Positions 9,571 to 19,749 of a stretch of DNA of 64,000 nt are shown here, in pieces. The notes under the pieces were generated by a model. The model searched no databases and had not been told where the DNA came from. It saw only the letters and a program-made list of their open reading frames with translations. The position numbers were made by a program, and so were the translations under genes. The DNA is from Siphonodentalium dalli. Its lineage: Eukaryota; Mollusca; Scaphopoda; Gadilida; Siphonodentaliidae. The DNA is taken from positions 268,453,426 through 268,517,425 of the forward strand of contig CP136063.1 in the NCBI GenBank assembly GCA_032622095.1, in the 5' to 3' direction. Every line of letters begins with the position of its first letter. Positions within the stretch are counted from its first letter, which is position 1.

Positions 9571-10897
9571 CTGACAACAGTCTCGAAGAAAAAAGTTCCC
9601 TTTTACGAAAACTTGACGAATGAGATTAAAAAATTCAAAATATGAGAAAAGATAATGTTCGCGGAGCCATGATCCGGTCTCGTGCTCAGTGGGTCGAACA
9701 AGGCGAGAAACCTACTAAATATTTTCTTAATTTAGAAAAAAGGAGTTATGTATCTAAGACAATAACATCCCTTAACGATAACTCAGGCAAAACAAATCTT
9801 TACTCACACCGACCGGTCCATAAACAACAAATCAACGAAATCACCCGTAACGAAAATGTCCACAGGCTATCCCCCGAACAATCTGAATGCTTAGAAGGCA
9901 CCCTAACCCTTAATGAACTAACTTCTGTGTTGAAACGAACAAAGAACGGCAAAAGTCCTGATCCAGATGGCTATACAGTAGAATTCTTCAAATTCTTTTG
10001 GGTAGATTTAGGTCCCATTCTCTTGGAATCCCTAAATGAATCAATTACAACCGGGGAGCTGTCCATTACAGAAAAACAGGGCTTGATCACTCTTATTCCA
10101 TAGAAAGACAAAGACAGGCAACTTCTAAAAAACTGGCGTCCAATCTCACTGTTGAGTGTGATATATAAACTAGCATCAGCTTGCATAGCAGATAGACTGA
10201 AAAAGTTTTACCGGTAATAATAGACCCCGATCAAACAGGCTTCCTCTCAAATAGATTTATTGGAGACAACACCAGACTCATATACGACATTCTTCAAAAA
10301 ACAGAGCAAGAATCAAAACCAGGAATGCTGCTATTAATATATTTTGAAAAGGCTTTCGACTCTGTATCATGGTCATTCATACATGAGTGCCTAGTTTTTT
10401 TTAATTTGGGTGAATTCATAAAGTCTTGGATATCCATTTTCTACAATAATATATCCTCTTCAATTCTCATAAACGGGCATATTACCCAAAGTTGTCGGCA
10501 GGGTGATCCTATTTCACCTTATATTTTTTTAATTTGTGCAGCAATTCTAGGTATCCTAATGCGACAAAGCACTAAAATTAAAGGAATAATCCTCGGCGGT
10601 TTAGAATATAAAATAACACAGTACGCAGATGATACAACGCTGATCCTCGATGGCAGTCAGGAAAGTCTACTAGAATCTTATAGTACATTAGACAAATTCG
10701 CCTCGGTGTCAGGACTGAATATCAACCAAAGTAAATGTCAGGCATCGTGGATTGGGCTCTGAAGGGAAATACACACAACATATGCCCTGAACTACATGTA
10801 CAATTCACCAGCTCCTTTACTCTATTAGCGATCAAATTTAATACCAACCTTGATAAAATATTAGATAACTACGACTCAAAGCTATCCGATAATATGA
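9571..10897 (+). mobile_element. 5'-truncated, inactivated L1/Tx1-like LINE (reverse transcriptase region)
   Basis: The frame reads RGAMIRSRAQWVEQGEKPTK and YFLNLEKRSY (9660-9750), KNGKSPDPDGYTVEFFKFFW (9948-10005), ITLIP then a TAG at 10101-10103, KDKDRQLLKNWRPISLLSV (10104-10160), DQTGFLSNRFIGDNTRLIYD (10227-10290), FEKAFDSVSW (motif A), SCRQGDPISPYIF (motif B) and ITQYADDTTLILD (motif C, YADD at 10622-10633). After a frame change near 10755 it continues NICPELHVQFTSSFTLLAI to about 10890. Lesions: no endonuclease domain; stops at 9621 and 9627 just upstream; the TAG at 10101; a one-base loss in the A run near 10200; a frameshift near 10755; and TAT (Tyr) at 10340-10342 where motif A normally carries its catalytic Asp. 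The copy is dead. The match is to the L1/Tx1 type by motif order. The far 3' end is missing where the next element begins. Confidence 0.9.
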
Positions 10898-10975
10898 TCG
10901 TACGTGACACGTAATGGAGCAACCACCAAGTTGATCATTAAGTTCAACGTTACCATAATTATATGATGTACCATA

Positions 10976-11497
10976 CAGGGTACTGCATGTGTTACACCAC
11001 TCGGAGAAATGTCTGTGTCGTCACACAAATACCATGCTAGAACTTGGATTAATATATTCGTAATCGTATATAGTCACCAATAGCCGGGTTACTACCGTAG
11101 TAACGGACATTGCCCATCTAGTGAACTATTCAAACCCAGCATTGAAATCATGGTTATGATCAGTCCAAACATATGAGTAAAGTTCGAACATAAGATAATA
11201 ATAGCTGAGAACCTGGTTGCGAATTTAACTGTGGTGGGGCCTCAAGCATATCTACCCCTGCACGTCAGAAAAGAAAAGTAGCTTGAGGATGGAAGTGAAC
11301 CATCATCCCACAGTGAAATCAACCAGACCTGTTGGGTTTGAATAGTTCACTAGATAGGCAATGTCAGGTACTACGGTAGTGACCCGGCTATTGGTGACTA
11401 TATACGATTACGAATATATCAATTCAAGTTCTAACATGGTATTTTAGTGTGATGACACAGACATTTCTCCGAGTGGTGTAGCACGTGTAGTACCCTG
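10976..11497. mobile_element. 522 bp non-autonomous DNA element with ~163 bp terminal inverted repeats
   Basis: The left arm 10,976-11,138 (starting CAGGGTACTGCATGTGTTAC) is the reverse complement of the right arm 11,334-11,497 (ending CACGTGTAGTACCCTG), with only scattered mismatches. Both arms share the CACTCGGAGAAATGTCTGTG block and the TAGTCACCAATAGCCGGGT block. The element is flanked by TA on each side (10,974-10,975 and 11,498-11,499), as expected for TA target duplication. The 195-base interior has no open frame. A long-armed MITE or fold-back element moved by a transposase supplied elsewhere is the simplest reading. It lies about 80 bases after the last recognisable LINE codons. Confidence 0.85.
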
Positions 11498-11580
11498 TAT
11501 GTATATAAATATATATATATCACAGCAGAAGTTTCCTTAGAATTAATGGATGGAAATGGAATGCCTCTAATATTTGTATT

Positions 11581-11990
11581 ATTTGAGTCGGACATAGATT
11601 ACCTTAGCTGCAGGCAATCAATGCAATACGTGTAAACTATGTAGAAAAAGAAATTATTGAATAAAGTGTAGTGAATATGATGCGTCACTTTAATATTTGA
11701 GTCGGACATAGCTTACCTTACCTGAAGGCAATCAATGCAATAAGTGATGTAGAAACAGAAATTATTGAATGAAGTGTAATGAATATGAAGCGTCATTTTA
11801 ATGCAATATCGATTGGGAGGAAGAGAAATGTCACTTTAATAGTTAACAATGATATACATATATATAATTATAGATTATCCCCATTGAAGACGATCAATGC
11901 AATGACCACTGACCAGTGCAGAAATGGAAAAAAAATGTTGCCTGAATGAATCGATGTGTGAACATAAAGTCTCACTTTAATGAAATGTTC
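11581..11990. repeat. Tandem repeat of 114 bp, two clear copies plus a diverged third
   Basis: ATTTGAGTCGGACATAG at 11,581 recurs at 11,695. Both are followed by TTACCTTA-CTG, GGCAATCAATGCAATA, GTAGAAA-AGAAATTATTGAAT, AGTGTA(G/A)TGAATATGA and GCGTCA(C/T)TTTAAT. A third diverged copy starts near 11,874 (CCCCATTGAAGACGATCAATGCAATG) and ends with CACTTTAATG. A related tail, AATGAATATGTGATGTGTCGC, reappears at about 13,513 on the far side of the next repeat. Confidence 0.7.
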
Positions 11991-12197
11991 AGATGATGGA
12001 ATCAACGATGAATTTGCAATTTTTGTAATGATGAAATTGGTTCACATACCGGTATACATGTATATGCAGCTGAAAATGTGAATTGACTGAAATGTAATTA
12101 TGAAAGTGTCAATGACACTGTAGCTCAATGAGGAAAGGGAATAATTTCATGTGTTACAGACTTACAGTTAATGGAGCGATTAGTAATGTGGAAAGTT
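11991..12197. other. Short unique stretch between two tandem repeats
   Basis: AT-rich, with no open frame or element recognised. It contains TACCGGTATACATGTATATG, a type of tract common across this window. Confidence 0.4.
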
Positions 12198-13494
12198 GAA
12201 AGGCCTAGTTATGCAAAGATTAAAATCCAAGATGGCCGCGACAGCCATCGTTTTTTTGCCAAATGACACAAAAAAGACTCCTTCCTATTTACATGTCATT
12301 GTTAACATCCTTCACAAATTTCATGATGATCCGACAAAAGATACGACCTGTAGACCGTGTCAAAGGATTTAGTCGTGTAAAGAGTAAAATACAAGATGGC
12401 TGCTGGCGACCAGGTTTCTTGGTTGAATTCAAAATGAACCTTTTCCCATCTACATGTAATTGTTAACATCCATTACAAATTTCATGATGATTGGACCAAA
12501 GATTCGACTTGTAGCCCTTGACAAAGAATTTAGTCATGCAAAGAGTATAATCCAAGATGGCTGCTGGCGGCCATGTTTTTGGCCGAACAACCCCAAAATT
12601 ACTCATTTCCCATCTACATGTCCATTTTAACATCCATGACAAATTTAATAATGATCAGACAAAAGATACGACCTGTGGCCCGTGCTAATGGATTGAATTT
12701 TGAAATCCAAGATGACCGCTGCCGGCCATGTTTTCTGGCCAAATGACCCCATCCACATGTCAACATTAACATTCATGACAAATTTCATAATGATCTGACC
12801 AAAGTAAGGACCTGTAACCTGTGCCAAAGGATTTAGTCATGCAAAGAGTAAAATCCAAGATGGCTGCTGGTGGCCATGTTTTTTGGTCAAACTACCCCAA
12901 AATGACTCGTTCACATCTACATGTCATCTACATGTCAATAGCGATGACAAATATCATAATGATATGACCAAATGTACAACCTAGAGCCTGTGCTGAAGGA
13001 TTTAGTCAAGCAAAGAGTAAAATCCAAGATGTATTTTGGCCGAATGACCACAAAACAGCTCGTTCCCATCTACATGTCATTGTTAACACCAATGACAAAT
13101 TTCATGAAGATCCGACCAAAGCTACGACCTGTAGCCCGCGCCAGAGGATTTAGTCATGCAAAGAGTAAAATCCAAGATGGCTGCTGGTGGCCATGTTTTT
13201 TTGGCCGAACGACCCCAAAATGGCCTGTTCCCATCTGCCTGTCATTATTAACATCCATGACAAATTTCATGATAATCAGACGAACAGTATGACCTGTAGA
13301 CCACGCGAATCGATTTAATTTTGAAATCCAAGATGGCTGTCAGTCGCCATGTTTTTTGGCCAATGACCCAAAATGACCTGTTCCCATCTACATGTCAATG
13401 TCAACATTCATGACAAATTTGATAAAGATCAGACCAAAGGTACGACCTGTAGCCCGCGCCAAAGGAAATTGTTGACGGACACACACACACACAC
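12198..13494. repeat. Tandem repeat of ~157 bp, eight units, ending in an AC microsatellite
   Basis: The marker CCAAGATGG (or a one-base variant) occurs at 12227, 12391, 12552, 12707, 12855, 13024, 13172 and 13328, spacing 148-169. Each unit reads in order: GCAAAGAGTAAAATCCAAGA, GGCTGCTGGCGGCCATGTTT, GGCC-AA-GACC-CAAAATG, CCCATCTACATGTCA, ACAAATTTCATGATGATC and ACGACCTGTAGCCCGCG. A small hairpin is possible where ATGGCTGC-GGC meets GGCCATG. The array ends GTTGACGG then (AC)n at about 13,479-13,494. Open frames inside it only follow the repeat and are not called genes. Confidence 0.85.
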
Positions 13495-15674
13495 ATGGAT
13501 GTCGTTGAGCTAATAATGAATATGTGATGTGTCGCTTTTAATGAATTGGCAATGACAGCAGTATGGAAACGGTCACTGCGGTGGAGTTACGATACATGCC
13601 GTTAGGTTATGATACACGGTCTACAGCCCTACAGGTATTAGCGGGTTGTCACACCAGATGTTGAAGAAAATTATGATATATGTCCATGAGGATCTTTTTA
13701 AAGATTGGGTAAGTGTTGGCGCTGGGTATAGCTGTTAAAACATCCGTTAAAACCGCCATAAACAGAATTAATATTATAAACAAACCTTGTTCTTATACCA
13801 ATCATAAATACATGTATCACATTAATTTCAGCATGTTGTTATGTTAGTACTTTGTGTTACATTGTATGTAAGCAAACGTCATCTTATGTAAACAAACAGT
13901 ACATCTACATGTATGTAAAGAGTATGCGATTAGCAAAACACTCAACACCGAGTAGACCCCTACTGCATATACATGTATATGAATTTTTTTTAGAAATACC
14001 ACCGTTATTTCACGCCTTTAGATTAGGCTAATTTGGGGACATTTTGGGGGACAGAGGTGATAGGATTGAGTGAGGGGGGGGGGGGGGGGTACCCCCTTGT
14101 GAATATTGGGGATACTTTTTAAAGTAAACCTAAAATGGGGGCTGTTTGGTTGTTCTGAAGCATATGAAAGGTGACAGAAATGAACCAATGGCCCCCATAT
14201 CATTTCCTGGCAACTTGGGCTTATATCAGCATTCAGCAAGTTATGTTACATGTACCCTTATATTTTCAAATTTTGTAGGTCACAATTTATTGAATATTGG
14301 GAATATTGGATCATTTGACATCAACAAAGCCATTTTATAGATGTACGGTGCTTGAAAGTTCACCAAGCAGTTCACCAACACACTGATCATGGGTATTTCC
14401 AATTAAAATTTAATTTAATCCAAGTTAAATCGCATAATCAAAGTAATTAATGGCTGAACATCACCAACTTCAACTGTGGAATCTGACCCAATGCCTCCCA
14501 TACAGAGAGGCCTAAGCTGAATGAGTTTCCCAGAGGGTGAATTTGGTGATGCTAGCCCTATGGGGACCTCATTCCGCAAATGTCAGCCACACTAAATTCA
14601 GGCTTGGGGACCGCCCACCTCTAGTTCTATTGAGAATCATATATTAACCCTTCATTTACTAAATGCTTATTGACAAGTAGATGTTGTGGGAAGTGTTCAG
14701 ATAAAGTCGTTTGTTGAACTTTTCTGAACATTTACAACCAATTAATAGATATCATTCTACACATGTACATGTATGTATTATCTGTTGGTCTGTTGTCATC
14801 TGCTTGCATTTCCTGAACACCCCTCTGAATGAATAATAGATCATTCAAATAAATTCTTTTTTACTTGGTGGGAGAATCCATTTAGTAAAGAAAGGGTTAT
14901 ATCAAATTTTCGCTACGATAAGGCAGCAATGATTCATAGCCCCTACAATTCAGTGGAATCATGAACTTATTTACAACATACCGCATTACCGGTATAGCCA
15001 TTTAATAAGCTAAATCTCCGATGTTGGTGTTGAATGGGTCACCATGAATCACTCTCAACCTAATCAATCACCACGGTGTTTTGCTTATCGCTCACTATTT
15101 ACATTCTGTATATATACAAACGCTCCGCTCACACAAAGTGTTTTGCGGAAAATAACGCATTCTTAATATGATCATTATTCTACATGTATACTATTAGGAT
15201 ATTATTAAGGAAACTTTCATAATTTGGTAACTGTTATTTCTAAATTATTACTTATTACATGTACATATGTACATGTGCACATACATGTATACCGGCAGAC
15301 TTTTATTTTTAGAAAATGTAGGCGCGCAGAGTCCCGCTCGCTGGGTTTTGGCCAGGCGCGCGGTTTCTATCAAGATAAAGTAAACAGCGGAAATACATTC
15401 ATAAATGCCGCGTAAATTGAATTTGTTTACTCACGATCGATGTCCAGTGAATCTCTGATGGTTTAACACTGCTTAATCCACTATCCATAAGCACAAGTGA
15501 ATGTTACACACTATGTTTTATATTCTACATGCTGCTATATTAAATGTAATTCATAATAATTAATAAGGAATCAATTTAATACTCAGATTCCAAGCTGACA
15601 GAATAAATATCAACATCTCCCGGCCACGTGGTCTCGATTTGATTTTCGAGGAATTTATGTGACGTCATAAGCCA
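13495..15674. other. Non-coding DNA with no recognised gene
   Basis: The stretch is mostly AT-rich, with TACATGTA-type tracts and a 16-base G run at 14,074-14,089. Short frames at 14,018-14,239 minus, 14,146-14,340 plus and 15,224-15,415 plus lack motifs. A ~55 bp segment at 15,285-15,345 (ACCGGCAGACTTTTATTTTT then GGCGCGC) resembles the reverse complement of 17,815-17,853 on the other side of the fold-back element. Confidence 0.4.
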
Positions 15675-15676
15675 TA

Positions 15677-17620
15677 CCGGTGTAACACGATATCTTCTCC
15701 CCCTGGGTATCTTCCCCCCGGGGGGGGGGGGACATACCCCGGGGTATCTCCCCCCCACCCTGGGTATCTTCCCCCCCCACTCGTACATTTTTTTTCCCTC
15801 ACTTATTTTTATATTATTATGGTAAGAAATGCCGAGAAAATTATTAAATTTATTTGTTTTTTTGATTATTTTGAAGTTTAACTTAACCCAATAATAGCAT
15901 AAATATGTCAAAATATTACCTTATGATTCTATCGTTTAATTTGCTTTATATAGTCATGAAATGGCGAGAAATTAACTTTATATGAGCAAAATTTTATAGA
16001 GTAAAAATTTGGGGGGGGGGGGGGGGCAGATACCCAGGCCTGAGTATCTTCCCCCCACCCAGCACCTACATATGACAAAAATTAAACGTATGATTTTATT
16101 TCTTAATTTGCTTTATATAGTTATGAAATGGCGAGAAATTAACTTTATGTGAGCAAAATTTGATAGAGTAAGAATTTGGGGTGGGGGGGAAGATACCCAG
16201 GCCTGAGTATCTTCCCCCCCCCCCCACCCAGCGCCTACATGTGAAAAAATTAAACGTATGATTTTATTGCTTAATTTGCTTTATATAGTCATGAAATGGC
16301 GAGAAATTAACTTTATATGAGCAAAATTTGATTATAGTAAGAATTTGGGGTGGGGGGAAGATACCCAGGCCTGAGTATCTTCCCCCCCCACCCAGCACCT
16401 ACATATGACAAAAATTAAACGTATGATTTTATTGCTTAATTTGCTTTATATAGTTATGAAATGGCGAGAAATTAACTTTATGTGAGCAAAATTTGATAGA
16501 GTAAGAATTTGGGGTGGGGGGAAGATACCCAGGCCTGAGTATCTCCCCCCCCCCCACCCAGCGCCTACCGGTACATATGAAAAAATTAAACGTATGATTT
16601 TATTGCTTAATTTGCTTTATATAGTCATGAAATGGCGAGAAATTAACTTTATATGAGCAAAATTTGATTATAGTAAGAATTTGGGGTGGGGGGGGAAGAT
16701 ACCCAGGCCTGAGTATCTGCCCCCCCCACCCAGCACCTACATATGACAAAATTTAAACGTATGATTTTATTGCTTAATTTGCTTTATATAGTCATGAAAT
16801 GGCGAGAAATTAACTTTATGTGAGCAAAATTTGATAGAGTAAGAATTTGGGGTGGGGGGGAAGATACCCAGGCCTGAGTATCTCCCCCCCACCCCTCACC
16901 CAGCAGCTACATATGACAAAAATTAAACGTATGATTGTATTGCTTTAAATAGTCATGATATGGTCAGAAATTAACTTTTTATGACAAAAAGTTGATAGAG
17001 TAGGAATTTGGTGTGGGGGAGAGGCCTGAGTATCCCCCCTCACCCAGCAGCAGAATTAAAAAAAATATATATATAAGTTTATCTCGCCATTTCATAACTA
17101 TATAAAGCAAATTAAGCAATAAAATCATACGTTTAATTTTTGTCATATGTAGGTGCTGGGGGGGGGGGGGGGTGAGATACTCAGGCCTGGGTATCTTCCC
17201 CCCACCCCAAATTCTTACTCTAATCAAATTTTGCTCATATAAAGTTAATTTCTCGCCATTTCATGACTATAAAGCAAATTAAGCAATAAAATCATGTTTA
17301 ATTTTTGTCATATGTAGGTGCTGGGTGGGGGGGAAAGATACTCAGGCCTGGGTATCTCCCCCCCCCACCCCAAATTCTTACTCTATCAAATTTTGCTCAT
17401 ATAAAGTTAATTTCTCGCCATTTCATGACAATATAAAGCAAAATAAACGATAAAATCGTAAGGTAATATTTTGACATATTTATGCTATTGTGTGAGGGGT
17501 TAAGTTAATCTTACCATAATAATATAAAATAAGTGAGGGAAAACAAAAATATGAGTGGGGGGAAGATACCCAGGGCGGGGGGGAAGATACCCAGGGGGGG
17601 GGGATAAACTGTTACACTGG
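15677..17620. mobile_element. Fold-back element of G/C-tract tandem units with inverted ends and TA target site
   Basis: The left end CCGGTGTAACA at 15,677 and right end TGTTACACTGG ending 17,620 are inverted and flanked by TA on both sides. The outer arms (15,677 to about 16,015 and about 17,385 to 17,620) are reverse complements apart from indels. They share a GGGTATCTTCCCCCC block, a CCCTCACTTATTTT block and an ATAGCATAAATATGTCAAAA block. Between them lie about six direct units of ~165 bp, then a switch in orientation near 17,050-17,075 and about two inverted units. Units meet in near-perfect palindromes, GAAGATACCCAGGCCTGAGTATCTTC, centred near 16,039, 16,202, 16,369, 16,533, 16,708, 16,872, 17,185 and 17,347 and extended by G and C runs of 6-16 bases. 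The interior has no transposase frame, so it would be non-autonomous. Confidence 0.85.
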
Positions 17621-17622
17621 TA

Positions 17623-17938
17623 CATAGAAATGTATTTTTAGCTTTGAATCATTCAGTCTCAGACAGATAGTGCATTTGACACGTCACACCGTGTGACCTC
17701 GTCTGGGTAGACACTGATAATAGCGTTATCAGGTTCGCTCTCTGTATTTGGTCTAGGTGCGCAATCGATCGCTCGCTGGTTTTCAGTTTTAGCCCTGCGA
17801 TGGTGCGCAAGAGCGATCGCGCGCCTCAAAAATGAAAGTCTGTACCGGTACACTTAGCTGATGTGCCTGACTTCATCCGGGCTCTTTAGGGAACAACGTT
17901 GCCAACCGGTATACATGTACAATGTATGAGTATATATC
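17623..17938. other. Unique stretch rich in small palindromes
   Basis: Short palindromes occur at TCACACCGTGTGA (about 17,682), GATAATAGCGTTATC (about 17,715) and CGATCGCGCGCC (about 17,814). No open frame with recognisable motifs and no tRNA fold were found. Confidence 0.35.
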
Positions 17939-18180
17939 GAGGTCGCAGTCAAGGACACAGTCACATATGAAATTGGACCCACCCATATAGTTCCCGGGAT
18001 CAAAGTAGGCCTTTGGTACATTAATACCAAATTTTAGTCCGATCAGTCGTGCAGTTTTCAAGTCTATAACACACAGAGACAGAAGTTCTATGTACCTACA
18101 TGTATATGAGCGAGGTCATGGTCAAGGACATGGTCACTCATGAAATTGGACCCGCCCATTTCCGGGATCAAAGTAGACAT
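17939..18180. repeat. Direct duplication, ~70 bp, 172 bp period
   Basis: CGAGGTCGCAGTCAAGGACA at 17,939 recurs as CGAGGTCATGGTCAAGGACA at 18,111. Both are followed by a GTCAC(A/T)(T/C)ATGAAATTGGACC block and then CCGGGATCAAAGTAG. The second copy leads straight into the low-complexity repeats. Confidence 0.6.
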
Positions 18181-19265
18181 ACAATACATGTACCCCGCTG
18201 GACATAACAAGTATCCATTGGCACCGCAGTGTATTTGCTGTTCGGCTGCGGTGTCAGAGTTTGTAACTGCAGTTGAGCACCGCAGCCGAACGGCAAGTAC
18301 ATTGCGGCCAAACGGCAAGTTCACTGCGGCCGAAAGGCAACTACCCTCACGGTCGAATGGCATGTACACCGTGGTTAGATTTCTGGTTTGTATTGTCTTT
18401 TTTCAGTTTGATGAAAGTACACCGTGGCAAATACACCATGCCGAATGGCAATTACATCACGACCCAACTGTTAGCCGGTGGCGCCGTGGTATAGTTGCAT
18501 TTCAGCTAACCGCACCGCAGTTAAGTGGTCCCACACACAGACAGAATTTCCGAAAAACAACCGATGAACAAATGACCGATGATGAAAAACAACTAACGAA
18601 AAAACACACCGGCTGACGAATGGTGGCAATTGACAGATAAATGGCGAGGATGACAATGGCAAATGGCAACAAACAACAACGAAGAAAAATACCGACTGAT
18701 GACAAAAAATGACTGATGACGAAAAACAAATGGCCAACGACTAACACGATGTCGAACATTCGATGACGAAAAATTACTGATGACGAAAAACAAACAGCCA
18801 AAGATGAACACGATGTCGAATGATCGATGACGAAAAATGTCTTGATGACAAACACATCGACCCAGGCCTGCAGGTTTCAAAATTATGTGTAACCTACAGT
18901 ACATGTATTTTGTTTTCGCCTGGTTTGTGCTTAGGTAATCCTAGTCCAAATCTACGGGATATAATGTACCCTGCTGAACAAAACAAGTTTCCAGTTGACC
19001 ACGGTGCAGTTACCGGTAGCATTGCAACTGCGGCCGAAATGCACTACATTGTACACCGCGGCTCCACTGGCTAACTACATTTGGGCTGCGGTGTACTTGC
19101 CACAAAAACCACGACTGATCACAAATGAACAAAGGATGAAAACAAACGACCAACAATAAACACGACGACAAACTACCAAGGACGAAAAACGACAGACGAC
19201 AACCAAACACGAATGACGACAAACACACTGACTGTGACACTGATGACCAACGAATGACCACGACA
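18181..19265. repeat. Low-complexity degenerate tandem repeats (22 bp and 64 bp motifs)
   Basis: From about 18,283 a 22-base unit, CCGCAGCCGAACGGCAAGTAC and variants, repeats about four times. From 18,712 a 64-base unit starting ACTGATGACGAAAAACAAA repeats twice, within a longer A-rich GATGACGAAAAA stretch. The CCGCTGGACATAACAAGT to GACGAAAAAC layout recurs in shortened form at 18,968-19,265. Open frames on both strands, up to 158 codons (18,140-18,616 plus), follow this low-complexity sequence and are not called genes. Confidence 0.55.
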
Positions 19266-19749
19266 AATTGTCAAATGATCAAAAATGATTAAATGAAATA
19301 ATAATCAAAATTTAATTTTTAATTTAAAGCAAACAGACCTACCCTTAAAAAAATCTTGGATTTGGAGAAAAATACCTCCAGGAGCACGCATTGTGCTGGT
19401 GTGTTCACAACTCCACAAGAATCCTCATCAGATATCAATTCCTTGAACTTAAGTTGAAGATGGTAACTAGGAAACATACTACAATTTTAGTATCACAATT
19501 TACAATGATTACAACTAAGCGGTACGAAGCTTCGGTACATTAATTATTATTCAAAATAATATTATAAATATGCATACCCTTATTTACATATGGAAATGAT
19601 GTCAAGCACCTATAAATAATCTATATTTGGAAGTAATGACTACGGGGAGCATGTATTGCATATTCTAATGAGCTCATGTTTTAGAGTACAGCAAGAATCA
19701 AAAAAATTTGCTCGTAAACAAATAGCACAATTTTATGAATTATACGATA
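19266..19749. other. AT-rich unique DNA before the satellite
   Basis: No gene recognised. The sequence becomes satellite-like from about 19,750, where TAATGAGTGTATACAGTTCTA starts the first recognisable monomer. Confidence 0.5.

Noticed and set aside
9348-9623. 91-codon plus-strand frame as a host gene
   Set aside because: It is a chance join of unique sequence, the GC-rich insert at 9,451-9,568 and the first in-frame LINE codons.
12263-13292. Open frames of 60-106 codons in the CCAAGATGG array
   Set aside because: They recur with the 157 bp unit on both strands and are interrupted in other units.
18140-18616. 158-codon plus-strand open frame and overlapping minus-strand frames to 18,904
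   Set aside because: They follow GC- and A-rich low-complexity repeats that lack stops by composition, and no domain is visible.
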